This document shows positions 25,350-33,023 of a DNA stretch of 40,666 nt, in pieces; within the stretch, counting starts at the first letter, position 1; the number at the start of each line of letters is the position of its first letter. The stretch lies in NCBI GenBank assembly GCA_947627985.1, contig CANQYD010000017.1:1-40666 (forward strand). Reading direction: 5' to 3'. Under the pieces are notes generated by a model, which was not told where the DNA came from, made no database searches, and saw nothing but the letters and a program-made list of their open reading frames with translations. This stretch comes from an uncultured Clostridia bacterium. GTDB taxonomy: Bacteria > Bacillota > Clostridia > Oscillospirales > Ruminococcaceae. The translations under genes were made by a program, and so were the position numbers.

Positions 25350-26905
25350 TATTTATGCCTCCTTCTTATCCAGACGAAGGTGCCGACGGCAAGGACCGCC
25401 ACGGGTATCACGAGCGCAAAGACGAGCGTTAAAGTCCTTGTCTGAGCGGTGGTGATCTCAAACGTCTCGGAGGCGACGGCTTTCGGGGTGATGGTGATAC
25501 CCTCCGATTTGCCGGTGATGTCGTTTAGAAGCGATATCGTGAAGTCGCCGTTGTTGAAGCCGGGATTTCTTATCACCGACGCGTCGAGCATAAGCTCCGA
25601 GCCGAATACTATGACGTTCGTATACGTCGAGATATGGGTGTCCTGATTGATCTTTTTCTGCTTCGCCAGAACCGCCGAGTTGAAGCTTCCCCGCTCGGTG
25701 CCCGCAATATCCGTCTGATACATATCCCGAAGCTCCGCCGAAGCGCTCGAAGCGATCAGCGGCTCGCAGGAATTCGAGGAATCGACATTTTCAAATCTTG
25801 TCGTTATCGCCCTCGAATCCGGCACGAAAAAGGACCTTTCAAGGTTTGTCACGTCCTCAAGATAGTTCTCGGTGACGATGTTCTGAAGAGTATATGTCGG
25901 GGTGTCCTGACCTATCCAGCGGTCGGAATCGGTCTCATAGATGATCTTAGGCTCCACCGTCACGCCGTATTTATATAACAGTCCGTCGATGTTCGGAGTT
26001 GCCGGCTGAGCTGCCGAGGCGACATAGATGATGTCCTTTTCAAGCATTCCTCCGCCCTGAAGCCAGTTTTCAATCTTTGTGATCTCTGCTGTGGTGTAAT
26101 CCACCTTCGGCGCAGGGATTATCGCAAGATCGATATCGTCCGTCAGTTCTCCCGACTGAATGTCGAGCTCTGTGATGAGGTATCCGTTTACGTCCAAAAG
26201 ATCGGTGAGCCCCGATACGTCAGCCTCGTTAGCTCCGGGATATTTTAGCACCGCGACGGTTATCGGGCTCGGATCGGTGACGGTCATTATCGCCGAAGTG
26301 ATCGCCTGCTCGGCGTTGGACTTGAGCTCGATCTGCCTCGAGGTCTCGCCAGCGACAAACATCGAGTGCGCATATTCCGCGCCGTATGCCTGCTCGGCGC
26401 CGCTTAAATAGCTCGCGTAGTCCTCCGGCACGTTCAATAAGTCGGTAAGAGAGACGATCTTGACCCTGTTATGCGTGCCGTCGTCCGGCTCGACGATGAT
26501 ATCCCCCGCCGAGAGCGTCTGCGTATAGTTCGCGACAAAATCGGGGTTAGAAAGCATATCGATATACGTCACCGTGATACCGGCGTTGTGCTGGGTGTAG
26601 TTCTTTAAAAGTTCAGCCGTCTGAGCGGTATAGCCCGATATCCCCCGATACTCCTCCTCGGTGTCTAAGACCGTTATCGCGACGGGCGTCTCGACCGCTT
26701 CGATATACTGCGCGGTCTCGTCGGAGACGGTGTAGATGTTCCCCGAGGTCAGATCGAGTGTGATCGGGAATCTGTCAAACAGCATCGTCGCGACGACGTT
26801 TATAAGCACCACCGCTGCTATCACAAAGACCGTCAGCGCGGTCGCGAAGGAGCCGTATTTCAGGCGCCTTGTATTTAAATGCTCCTTAAAAAATCCGTTT
26901 TTCAT
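25349..26905 (-). CDS. GldG-like ABC transporter auxiliary protein
   Basis: A 518-residue membrane protein. The start is the ATG at 26905 with GGAGG 9 nt upstream; a GTG two codons earlier sits too close to that site. One N-terminal helix (about 20-45) is followed by an extracytoplasmic domain of the GldG/ABC_transp_aux type: LTSGNIYTVSDET, VAITVLDTEEEY, VTYIDMLSNPDFV, then a large alpha/beta region. A C-terminal transmembrane helix (LVFALVIPVAVLAVGTFVWI) and a basic tail RRRHK end it. In Bacteroidota GldG works with GldA and GldF in gliding; in Clostridia such sets occur without gliding, so a transport or envelope role is more likely. Confidence 0.87.
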   Translation of the reverse strand: MKNGFFKEHLNTRRLKYGSFATALTVFVIAAVVLINVVATMLFDRFPITLDLTSGNIYTVSDETAQYIEAVETPVAITVLDTEEEYRGISGYTAQTAELLKNYTQHNAGITVTYIDMLSNPDFVANYTQTLSAGDIIVEPDDGTHNRVKIVSLTDLLNVPEDYASYLSGAEQAYGAEYAHSMFVAGETSRQIELKSNAEQAITSAIMTVTDPSPITVAVLKYPGANEADVSGLTDLLDVNGYLITELDIQSGELTDDIDLAIIPAPKVDYTTAEITKIENWLQGGGMLEKDIIYVASAAQPATPNIDGLLYKYGVTVEPKIIYETDSDRWIGQDTPTYTLQNIVTENYLEDVTNLERSFFVPDSRAITTRFENVDSSNSCEPLIASSASAELRDMYQTDIAGTERGSFNSAVLAKQKKINQDTHISTYTNVIVFGSELMLDASVIRNPGFNNGDFTISLLNDITGKSEGITITPKAVASETFEITTAQTRTLTLVFALVIPVAVLAVGTFVWIRRRHK

Positions 26906-26920
26906 ATTCACGCGCCTCCT

Positions 26921-27625
26921 TTACGACCACCTGCGGCGCTCTAAGACGCGCACGGTCAGGAAGAGGAATATCGCCGTCGCGCTCACAAAGAACAGCACGT
27001 TTGAAAAGTCAAATACCCCGTAGGTGAAGGGGCTGTAGCGCGTTGAAAACGCGAGGTTTGAAAGAATTGAAGCTATCCACTTCACCGGGATGATAGAAGA
27101 TATCGAACCGATCAGGAAAAGCGCCAGCATCGCGGCAAAGCCTCCGATTGCGGCTATCACCTGATTTTCCGTGAGGCTCGATATAAATATTCCGACCGAG
27201 ATAAACGCCGCTCCCAGTAAAAGCAGTCCGACGACGTTTCCGACTACAGTAAGCCATGAGACCGCGCCGAAGAAGGATACCACCACCGCGTAGACGAGCG
27301 TCATGCATACTCCTACCGAATATATTATCATCGCCGAGAGAAATTTCCCGATGACCAAAGAAGTCAGGCTCAGAGGAGCCGTCAGCAGCAGCTGGTCCGT
27401 CTTCTGCCTCTTCTCCTCGGAAAGGGTCCTCATCGTTAAGATCGGTATTAAAACGAGGAGGATATAGAAAAGCCCCGAATACATTCCCGACATGTCGGTG
27501 GAGCCGTACTGAAGGCTCGTCACGCTGAACATTATCCCAGACGCGGCAAAGAAAGCGGTCAGGAAGATGTAGCCTATGAGCGAGTCGAAATATGCCCTTG
27601 TTTCACGCTTTAAAATCGCGACCAT
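26921..27625 (-). CDS. ABC-2 type transporter permease (GldF-like)
   Basis: A 234-residue integral membrane protein with six predicted helices. It begins MVAILKRETRAYFDSLIGYIF and has the cytoplasmic loop MRTLSEEKRQKTDQLLLTAP typical of ABC-2 permeases of this type. The start overlaps the ATPase stop by one base (TGATG) and has GAGGAGG upstream, so translation of ATPase and permease is coupled. It is expected to form the membrane channel of the exporter together with the ATPase encoded just upstream. Confidence 0.9.
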   Translation of the reverse strand: MVAILKRETRAYFDSLIGYIFLTAFFAASGIMFSVTSLQYGSTDMSGMYSGLFYILLVLIPILTMRTLSEEKRQKTDQLLLTAPLSLTSLVIGKFLSAMIIYSVGVCMTLVYAVVVSFFGAVSWLTVVGNVVGLLLLGAAFISVGIFISSLTENQVIAAIGGFAAMLALFLIGSISSIIPVKWIASILSNLAFSTRYSPFTYGVFDFSNVLFFVSATAIFLFLTVRVLERRRWS

Positions 27626-28623
27626 CAGTTCTCAGCCTCCTCATAGTGCTTTTCAAGATCGTCCGCCTTGTCGGACAAAAATTCCGTGACGCTCTCGCCC
27701 ATCGTGAGCTTTAAGAAGATGTCCTCAAGTGACAGCTCGCTGGAGCGCAGTCCCAAGATATACCAGTTTCTCGACATCAGTCTGCGGTTCAGTTCTCTGC
27801 GGATATCGGTGCCCTCCACGGCTTCGATATTGTACTCCCAAACGCCTTTTTCCCGCTGCATGTCGGCGACGACCGTCACCACGCCGGGAATCGTCTGCAC
27901 AAGCTTGATGACCTCGTCTTTGGGTCCGTCTATCCTTGCAATCAGCTTGTGATCGGCTGTCAGCTCGCGGGAGAGATTGTCCGCGGTGTCGTCGGCGACG
28001 ATTTTTCCCTGATTTATGACGACTATCCTGTCGCAGACCGCCTGAACCTCAGACAAAATATGGGAGGAAAGGATCACAGTGTGATTCTTGCCGAGCTTTT
28101 TGATGAGCGTTCTTATCTCGATTATCTGCTTCGGATCAAGTCCCACCGTCGGCTCGTCGAGTATTAAAACATTGGGATTTCCGACCAGCGCCTGAGCCAA
28201 ACCGACGCGCTGTTTATAACCTTTTGAGAGGTTTGCTATCCGCCGGTTGTAGACGTTGTCGATCTTGACAAGCTCGCAGATTTCTTTAAGATGAGTATTT
28301 CTCGGCAGCTTGCAGCCCCTAAGCTCATAGACGAAGCAGAGGTACTCCTTCACTGTCATATCCATATATAGCGGCGGGAATTCCGGGAGATAGCCGATCT
28401 CCCTCTTTGCGGCGATGGGGTCCTCCAAGATGTCGTGACCGTTTATATATGCCTCGCCCGAAGTCGATGAGAGATACCCGGTCAGGATATTCATCGTCGT
28501 GGATTTTCCCGCGCCGTTGGGTCCCAAAAATCCCAAAATTTCGCCGTCGTTGGCTTTAAAGCTTATCCCCGCGACGGCGTGCTTGTCGCCGTAGGTCTTC
28601 ACAAGATTTTTTACCTCGATCAA
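27625..28623 (-). CDS. ABC transporter ATP-binding protein (GldA-like)
   Basis: A 332-residue ATPase. Walker A GPNGAGKST, Q-loop region YLPEFPPLYMDMTV, signature LSKGYKQR, Walker B VLILDEPTVGLDP and the switch His in ILSSHIL are all present. A C-terminal domain of about 100 residues follows, as in ABC-2 exporter ATPases. The start is a TTG (28621-28623) with AGGGGG 8 nt upstream. The gene begins 16 nt after the gltX stop on the same strand, and no terminator is seen between them, so read-through from gltX is likely. Confidence 0.92.
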   Translation of the reverse strand: MIEVKNLVKTYGDKHAVAGISFKANDGEILGFLGPNGAGKSTTMNILTGYLSSTSGEAYINGHDILEDPIAAKREIGYLPEFPPLYMDMTVKEYLCFVYELRGCKLPRNTHLKEICELVKIDNVYNRRIANLSKGYKQRVGLAQALVGNPNVLILDEPTVGLDPKQIIEIRTLIKKLGKNHTVILSSHILSEVQAVCDRIVVINQGKIVADDTADNLSRELTADHKLIARIDGPKDEVIKLVQTIPGVVTVVADMQREKGVWEYNIEAVEGTDIRRELNRRLMSRNWYILGLRSSELSLEDIFLKLTMGESVTEFLSDKADDLEKHYEEAEN

Positions 28624-28639
28624 TTTCTATGCCCCCTAA

Positions 28640-30079
28640 TCAAAGCATGCTGAGGGATTTTTTCATCCTTTTCAGAGTTTCTTCCTTGCCGATGATGTCG
28701 GCGATTTCAAGAGCTCCTCCCGGGGTGAACTGCTTGCCGCTTATCGCGACCCTGACCGACCAGAGAAGCCAGCCGTTTTTCACGCCCAAATCGGCGATTA
28801 AATTAAACAGAGCGTCATGAAGCGCGTCAAAATTCCAGTCAGTAATATTTTCAAGTACCGGGATTGCAGCGGTAAGCGCCTCTTTTGCGGTCTCGGGAGT
28901 GGTTTTCATCTTCTTGTTGGAATAAAGTTCCAGACTGTAGTCCGGCATCTCGTCGAAGAAATCGACCTGCTCGGGAATTTCAGACAGCACCTCGGTTCTC
29001 GGCTGCAAAAGCGAGGCGATTTTGAGTAGGTCGAAGTCCCCCTTGCAGCTCATTCTGATATAGGGCTCGGCATATTCAAGGAATTTTTCCGGGGTCAGCG
29101 CCCTGATATACTCGCCGTTCATCGCCCGAAGTTTAAGCGGGTCAAATATCGCCGGGGACTTGGAAATCCCCGAAATATCAAACTCCTCGACGATCTCGGG
29201 AAGTGTAAATATCTCCCTTTCACCCTTCGGGGACCAGCCCAAAAGCGCGATGTAGTTGACTATCGCTTCGCTCAGATAACCCTTCTTGATGAGGTCGTCA
29301 TAGGAGGCGTCGCCGTCGCGCTTCGAGAGCTTGTGCTGCTTGTCGCGCATGATGTGCTCGACGTGGATATATACCGGCTCATCCCAGCCGAATGCCTTAT
29401 ATAATAAGGTATATTTCGGCGCCGAGGCGAGGTATTCGTTGCCGCGGACGACGTGGGAAATCTTCATCAGGTGGTCGTCGATGACGTTTGCAAAGTTGTA
29501 GGTCGGCAGCCCGTCGGTCTTTAAGAGTATCTGGTCGTCGAGGGTGGTGTTATCTACGGTGATGTCGCCGTAGAGCACGTCGTGGAAGGTCGTCGTCCCC
29601 TCGAGCGGAATTTTCTGGCGTATGACATACGGCACCCCGGCTTCGAGCTTCGCCCTGACCTCCTCGGGGGATAAGTTGCGGCAGTGGCGGTCATACATCG
29701 GGTTGACGCCCGAGGCTTCCTGAACCGCTTTGAGCTCGGTGAGCCGATCTTTGTCGCAGAAGCAGTAATACGCCCCGCCCATCTCGACCAGCTTCTCGGC
29801 GTACTCCTTATAGATCGCCCTGCGCTCGGTCTGGATATAGGGACCGTAGTCGCCTCCGACGTCGGGACCCTCGTCCCAGTTCATGCCGACAGCCCGAAGC
29901 GTGTTGTAGATGACCTCGTTTGCGCCCTCGACATAGCGCTCCTGATCGGTGTCCTCGATTCTCAGGATAAATTTTCCTCCCGCCTTCTTGGCGATGGCGT
30001 AGGTGAAGAGAGCAGTCCTCAGCCCGCCGACATGAAGATAGCCCGTCGGGGAGGGTGCAAATCTCGTTCTGACTTCCAT
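28640..30079 (-). CDS. gltX: Glutamyl-tRNA synthetase
   Basis: A 479-residue class I aminoacyl-tRNA synthetase charging tRNA-Glu. The HIGH-type motif is APSPTGYLHVGG near residue 8-19, and the KMSKS-type loop reads HKLSKRDGD near residue 245. The tRNA acceptor-binding region and the C-terminal anticodon-binding domain complete a normal-length bacterial enzyme. GGAGG lies 11 nt upstream of the ATG. It is 50 nt downstream of ribF on the same strand. I see no T-box leader. Whether it is the discriminating or the non-discriminating form (which also charges tRNA-Gln) cannot be told by eye. Confidence 0.95.
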   Translation of the reverse strand: MEVRTRFAPSPTGYLHVGGLRTALFTYAIAKKAGGKFILRIEDTDQERYVEGANEVIYNTLRAVGMNWDEGPDVGGDYGPYIQTERRAIYKEYAEKLVEMGGAYYCFCDKDRLTELKAVQEASGVNPMYDRHCRNLSPEEVRAKLEAGVPYVIRQKIPLEGTTTFHDVLYGDITVDNTTLDDQILLKTDGLPTYNFANVIDDHLMKISHVVRGNEYLASAPKYTLLYKAFGWDEPVYIHVEHIMRDKQHKLSKRDGDASYDDLIKKGYLSEAIVNYIALLGWSPKGEREIFTLPEIVEEFDISGISKSPAIFDPLKLRAMNGEYIRALTPEKFLEYAEPYIRMSCKGDFDLLKIASLLQPRTEVLSEIPEQVDFFDEMPDYSLELYSNKKMKTTPETAKEALTAAIPVLENITDWNFDALHDALFNLIADLGVKNGWLLWSVRVAISGKQFTPGGALEIADIIGKEETLKRMKKSLSML

Positions 30080-30129
30080 AATTTCAATTACCTCCGGTAT
30101 ATTATTTTGTCTATATTACAAAATGTTTA

Positions 30130-30837
30130 TTATATTCTGTCTGAAAATGTTATTTCCGCTTCACCGTTTGGAATTTTTTGGGCTATTATCTCCGCCCTTT
30201 CCTTCTCGGTGAAGATTTTTATCACCGTTTCCTTCCCGGAAATTTTTACAAGATAATTCCCGGGCTCGGGTATCACACGCTCCTCGGGTAGGCGGATATG
30301 TCCGTCAATGATCTTCCCGATCATCGAATACTCCCGACCCAAAAGAGCGTTTGCCGAGGCTATTTCGCCATGCTCCAAAAGCCCTCTTATCCTCGTCGTC
30401 GAGATCGGCTCCCCCCGATCATAGACCGTCGGGACGATCACAGGCTCGATCCCGAGGGCTCGGCATAAATTCTCAAGTTCGGCGGCGCCTGCATGACCCC
30501 CGGCGCCGAATTTAAAATTCTCGCCGGCGACGACCCGAGCCGCATGAAGCCGGTCCCCAAGAACATCTTTTACAAAATCCGCGGCGGAAATATTCTTAAC
30601 TTTGGAAAAATCTTCCGAAATCACGCGGTCGACCCCGGATTTTAAGAGCATATCCCTCTTTTCAAGGTCGCTCATCAGAAGCTTGCGGTCGCCCTTAGTG
30701 TCCATTCCGAGGGCGTCAAAGGTGTAGACAACCCTCTCGCCGGGGCTTTTAAGAAGCACCCCGACGGCGCTCATATGCCCTCTGTGAAGCCCGTCAAAAA
30801 GTCCGAGCAAAACGCTGACCGAGCCGATTTTAATCAT
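30130..30837 (-). CDS. ribF: RibF-type FAD synthetase with shortened riboflavin kinase region
   Basis: A 235-residue protein; usual bifunctional RibF proteins are about 300-320. The N-terminal FMN adenylyltransferase domain (about 1-165) looks complete: LGLFDGLHRGH nucleotide-binding motif, VAGENFKFGAGG, and ISTTRIRGLLEHGEI. The C-terminal part begins like a riboflavin kinase domain (SMIGKIIDGH) but lacks the PTAN motif needed for ATP and flavin binding; it goes straight to LPEERVIPEPGNYLVKI and ends about 50 residues later. It is probably an FAD synthetase with a non-functional kinase remnant. The start overlaps the end of truB by 8 nt, and the truB-ribF order is the standard one. No frameshift that would restore the missing part is obvious. 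Confidence 0.87.
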   Translation of the reverse strand: MIKIGSVSVLLGLFDGLHRGHMSAVGVLLKSPGERVVYTFDALGMDTKGDRKLLMSDLEKRDMLLKSGVDRVISEDFSKVKNISAADFVKDVLGDRLHAARVVAGENFKFGAGGHAGAAELENLCRALGIEPVIVPTVYDRGEPISTTRIRGLLEHGEIASANALLGREYSMIGKIIDGHIRLPEERVIPEPGNYLVKISGKETVIKIFTEKERAEIIAQKIPNGEAEITFSDRI

Positions 30838-31699
30838 CTCCGAAAAAGTTTTTGACAGCCCGAAGCACCCCGTTTTCAGCCTTTCCTATCCCCAAAAATC
30901 CGCTCCCGAAGACCCGGTAAAGCCCGTTTTCGGGATATTTTACCGACGCGCCGTTTTTATAAAGTCGCTCCGATTTTGTATCGAGCATGATCCCGGGATA
31001 GTCTTCAAAACAGCGCTCGACGGGGATAATCAGTTCATCAAGTTTATTATTATCGGCGGCGCTTTGGACTTCATCAAGCCCTCTGCATGCCGAAATGTCA
31101 AAGCCTTGGGAATATGTGCGCCTTAAAGCCGTCATCGTCCCAAGACACCCGGCGCGCTCCGAAATATCGCAGATAAGCGTGCGGATATATGTTCCCTTCG
31201 AGCAGCTGACATGAAGCCTGCCGCACTGATTTTGCGGGTCAAATTCCGCGATTTTTATATCGAAAATTTCGACCTCTCTCGGCTTCCGCTCGACGGTTTT
31301 TCCCTCTCTTGCGAGCTCATAGAGCCGCTTCCCGTTCACCCGAACGGCTGAATACATCGGCGGAATCTGGCTGATTTTTCCTGTGAATTCCCCGAGGATT
31401 TCGGTTAAATCATCCTTCGAAAGCTTCACGTCGGTTTTTTTGATGATGTCGCCGGTGATGTCGCCGGTGTCGGTGGAAATGCCGAGCTTAAAGTCCGCGA
31501 TATAGCGCTTTTCGCCGTCGGGAAGAAGGTCAATCGCCCTTGTCGCTCTTCCGATAAAGACCGGCAGAACGCCCGTCGCCATCGGATCGAGCGTGCCCGA
31601 ATGCCCGAGCCTGCGGGTCTTTAAAATCCCCCGAAGCTTTGCGACGACGTCAAAAGAGGTGAAGCCCTGCGGCTTGTCGATCGGGATAACTCCGATCAT
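30830..31699 (-). CDS. truB: tRNA pseudouridine(55) synthase
   Basis: A 289-residue enzyme that forms pseudouridine 55 in the T-loop of tRNAs. It begins IGVIPIDKPQGFTSFDVV, and the catalytic Asp is D38 in GHSGTLDPMATG. KRYIADFKLGISTDTGD and CSKGTYIRTLICDI are further TruB motifs. The ATG overlaps the end of the upstream nrnA gene by 4 nt. Length is normal. Confidence 0.95.
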   Translation of the reverse strand: MIGVIPIDKPQGFTSFDVVAKLRGILKTRRLGHSGTLDPMATGVLPVFIGRATRAIDLLPDGEKRYIADFKLGISTDTGDITGDIIKKTDVKLSKDDLTEILGEFTGKISQIPPMYSAVRVNGKRLYELAREGKTVERKPREVEIFDIKIAEFDPQNQCGRLHVSCSKGTYIRTLICDISERAGCLGTMTALRRTYSQGFDISACRGLDEVQSAADNNKLDELIIPVERCFEDYPGIMLDTKSERLYKNGASVKYPENGLYRVFGSGFLGIGKAENGVLRAVKNFFGDD

Positions 31700-32640
31700 A
31701 GCGCCTCCGCGGCGGTCTGCATGACGACGTTCGCGACGTAATCCGCGTCGCCTTTGACGGTACAGCCGGCTGCTCTGATATGCCCGCCTCCGCCGAATTT
31801 TGCGGCGATCGCGGCGGCGTCGGTGTCAACGGTACGGATTGAGACCTTATAGCTCCCGGGGTCCTCAGCCTGCTGCTTTAAAGTGATACCGACCCGCACG
31901 CCCTCGACTGTTAATGGAATCCCGGCAAAAGCGTCGAGCTCCGAACGGTCGATGCTGTAGTGATCGATGATGTCGTTTGTGATGGTGATAAGTGCCACCT
32001 CTCCGCTGTCCGTGAATCTCATCGTCGAGATGACCTTCTGCTCAGCCAAAATTCTGCCTCTTGACTTTATCTGGAACATGATCCTGTTGATCGGCGCGGC
32101 ATGGCAGCCCATCTCCTTGAGTTCGGCAGCAGCGCGGTGAGCCTCGGGGCTGGTGCCTTCAAACATGAAGCAGCCCGTATCCGTCGCGATACCGGTGTAG
32201 AGGCAGTCGGCGATGCGTTTATCCGGCTTTGCCCCCAAAATCTTCAGGACCTTGAAGATGATGAGGCATGTGGCGCAGCTGTCGCCGTCTACATAGCTTT
32301 CCTTTGCAAAGTTGCGGTTTGAAAAGTGATGGTCGATACAGAGATCGATTCTGTCTTTATACTCCTCTTCAAGCGGACTCCCAAGGAGTTTTGTGTCGGC
32401 GACGTCCACCGAGACGACGGTCTTCTCCTCAAAATCCATATCCTCATAGCCCTCTGTCATGTAGGAAAACATGGCGGGGAAGCCGTCGGAATTTTTGACG
32501 TTCGCCCTCTTTCCGACCGATCTTAAATAGTAGCACAGCCCGAGCCCCGAACCTGCGGTATCGCCGTCGGGGTGCCCGTGGGTCAGAATCGTGACGCAGT
32601 CGAGCGCGCTGATCCTTGCGGCAAGCTCCTCAAGGGTCAT
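31696..32640 (-). CDS. nrnA: DHH-family phosphoesterase (oligoribonuclease NrnA-like)
   Basis: A 314-residue DHH/DHHA1 phosphoesterase. The metal-binding motifs HGHPDGDTAGS (about 21-31), VDVAD and CIDHHFSN (about 105) are present, as is the DHHA1 motif GGGGHIRAAGC near the C-terminus. Family members degrade nano-RNAs and/or hydrolyse pAp or cyclic dinucleotide products; which of these applies here cannot be decided by eye. It sits between rbfA and truB with 4-nt overlaps on both sides, a common Clostridia arrangement. Confidence 0.9.
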   Translation of the reverse strand: MTLEELAARISALDCVTILTHGHPDGDTAGSGLGLCYYLRSVGKRANVKNSDGFPAMFSYMTEGYEDMDFEEKTVVSVDVADTKLLGSPLEEEYKDRIDLCIDHHFSNRNFAKESYVDGDSCATCLIIFKVLKILGAKPDKRIADCLYTGIATDTGCFMFEGTSPEAHRAAAELKEMGCHAAPINRIMFQIKSRGRILAEQKVISTMRFTDSGEVALITITNDIIDHYSIDRSELDAFAGIPLTVEGVRVGITLKQQAEDPGSYKVSIRTVDTDAAAIAAKFGGGGHIRAAGCTVKGDADYVANVVMQTAAEAL

Positions 32641-33008
32641 ATATTTTCCTCCTCCGTTTCTTCGGGAATATTTAAATCTTTAAGCATTTTTGAAATATGT
32701 GCGGAATATTCGGCGGAATCGTCCGGCAGAAATCTCAGCTCCGGGGCTTTTCTTATCCCCAGAATCGCGACGATCTCATGCCTTAACAGCCCCGAAGCGC
32801 TCTCAAGCCCTTTTACAGCCTCTTTTGCGGCTTCCATTCCGTCAAGGCTCGAGACGTATACCCTCGCGACGGACCGGTCGCGGGACACATCGACCCTGAC
32901 CACCGTCAGCCTCTCGGCATTTATCCTCGGGTCCTTTAAGTCCCGAAGGTTTCCGCTGATTATCCTCTGAATATCCGATGAAAGCCTCGCGGCTTTGAAA
33001 TCAGCCAT
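32637..33008 (-). CDS. rbfA: 30S ribosome-binding factor A
   Basis: A 123-residue single KH-like domain protein that assists late 30S maturation (16S rRNA 5' end). It starts ADFKAARLSSDIQRIISGNL, with the family's LKDPRI and VVRVDVSRDRSVARVYVSSL. Length is typical. It overlaps nrnA by 4 nt and follows infB by 15 nt. Confidence 0.93.
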   Translation of the reverse strand: MADFKAARLSSDIQRIISGNLRDLKDPRINAERLTVVRVDVSRDRSVARVYVSSLDGMEAAKEAVKGLESASGLLRHEIVAILGIRKAPELRFLPDDSAEYSAHISKMLKDLNIPEETEEENI

Positions 33009-33023
33009 ATTTATCTCCTTATA

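Noticed and set aside
28624-30129. T-box riboswitch or other leader element upstream of gltX
   Set aside because: The gap between ribF and gltX is only 50 nt and contains no T-box or specifier structure.
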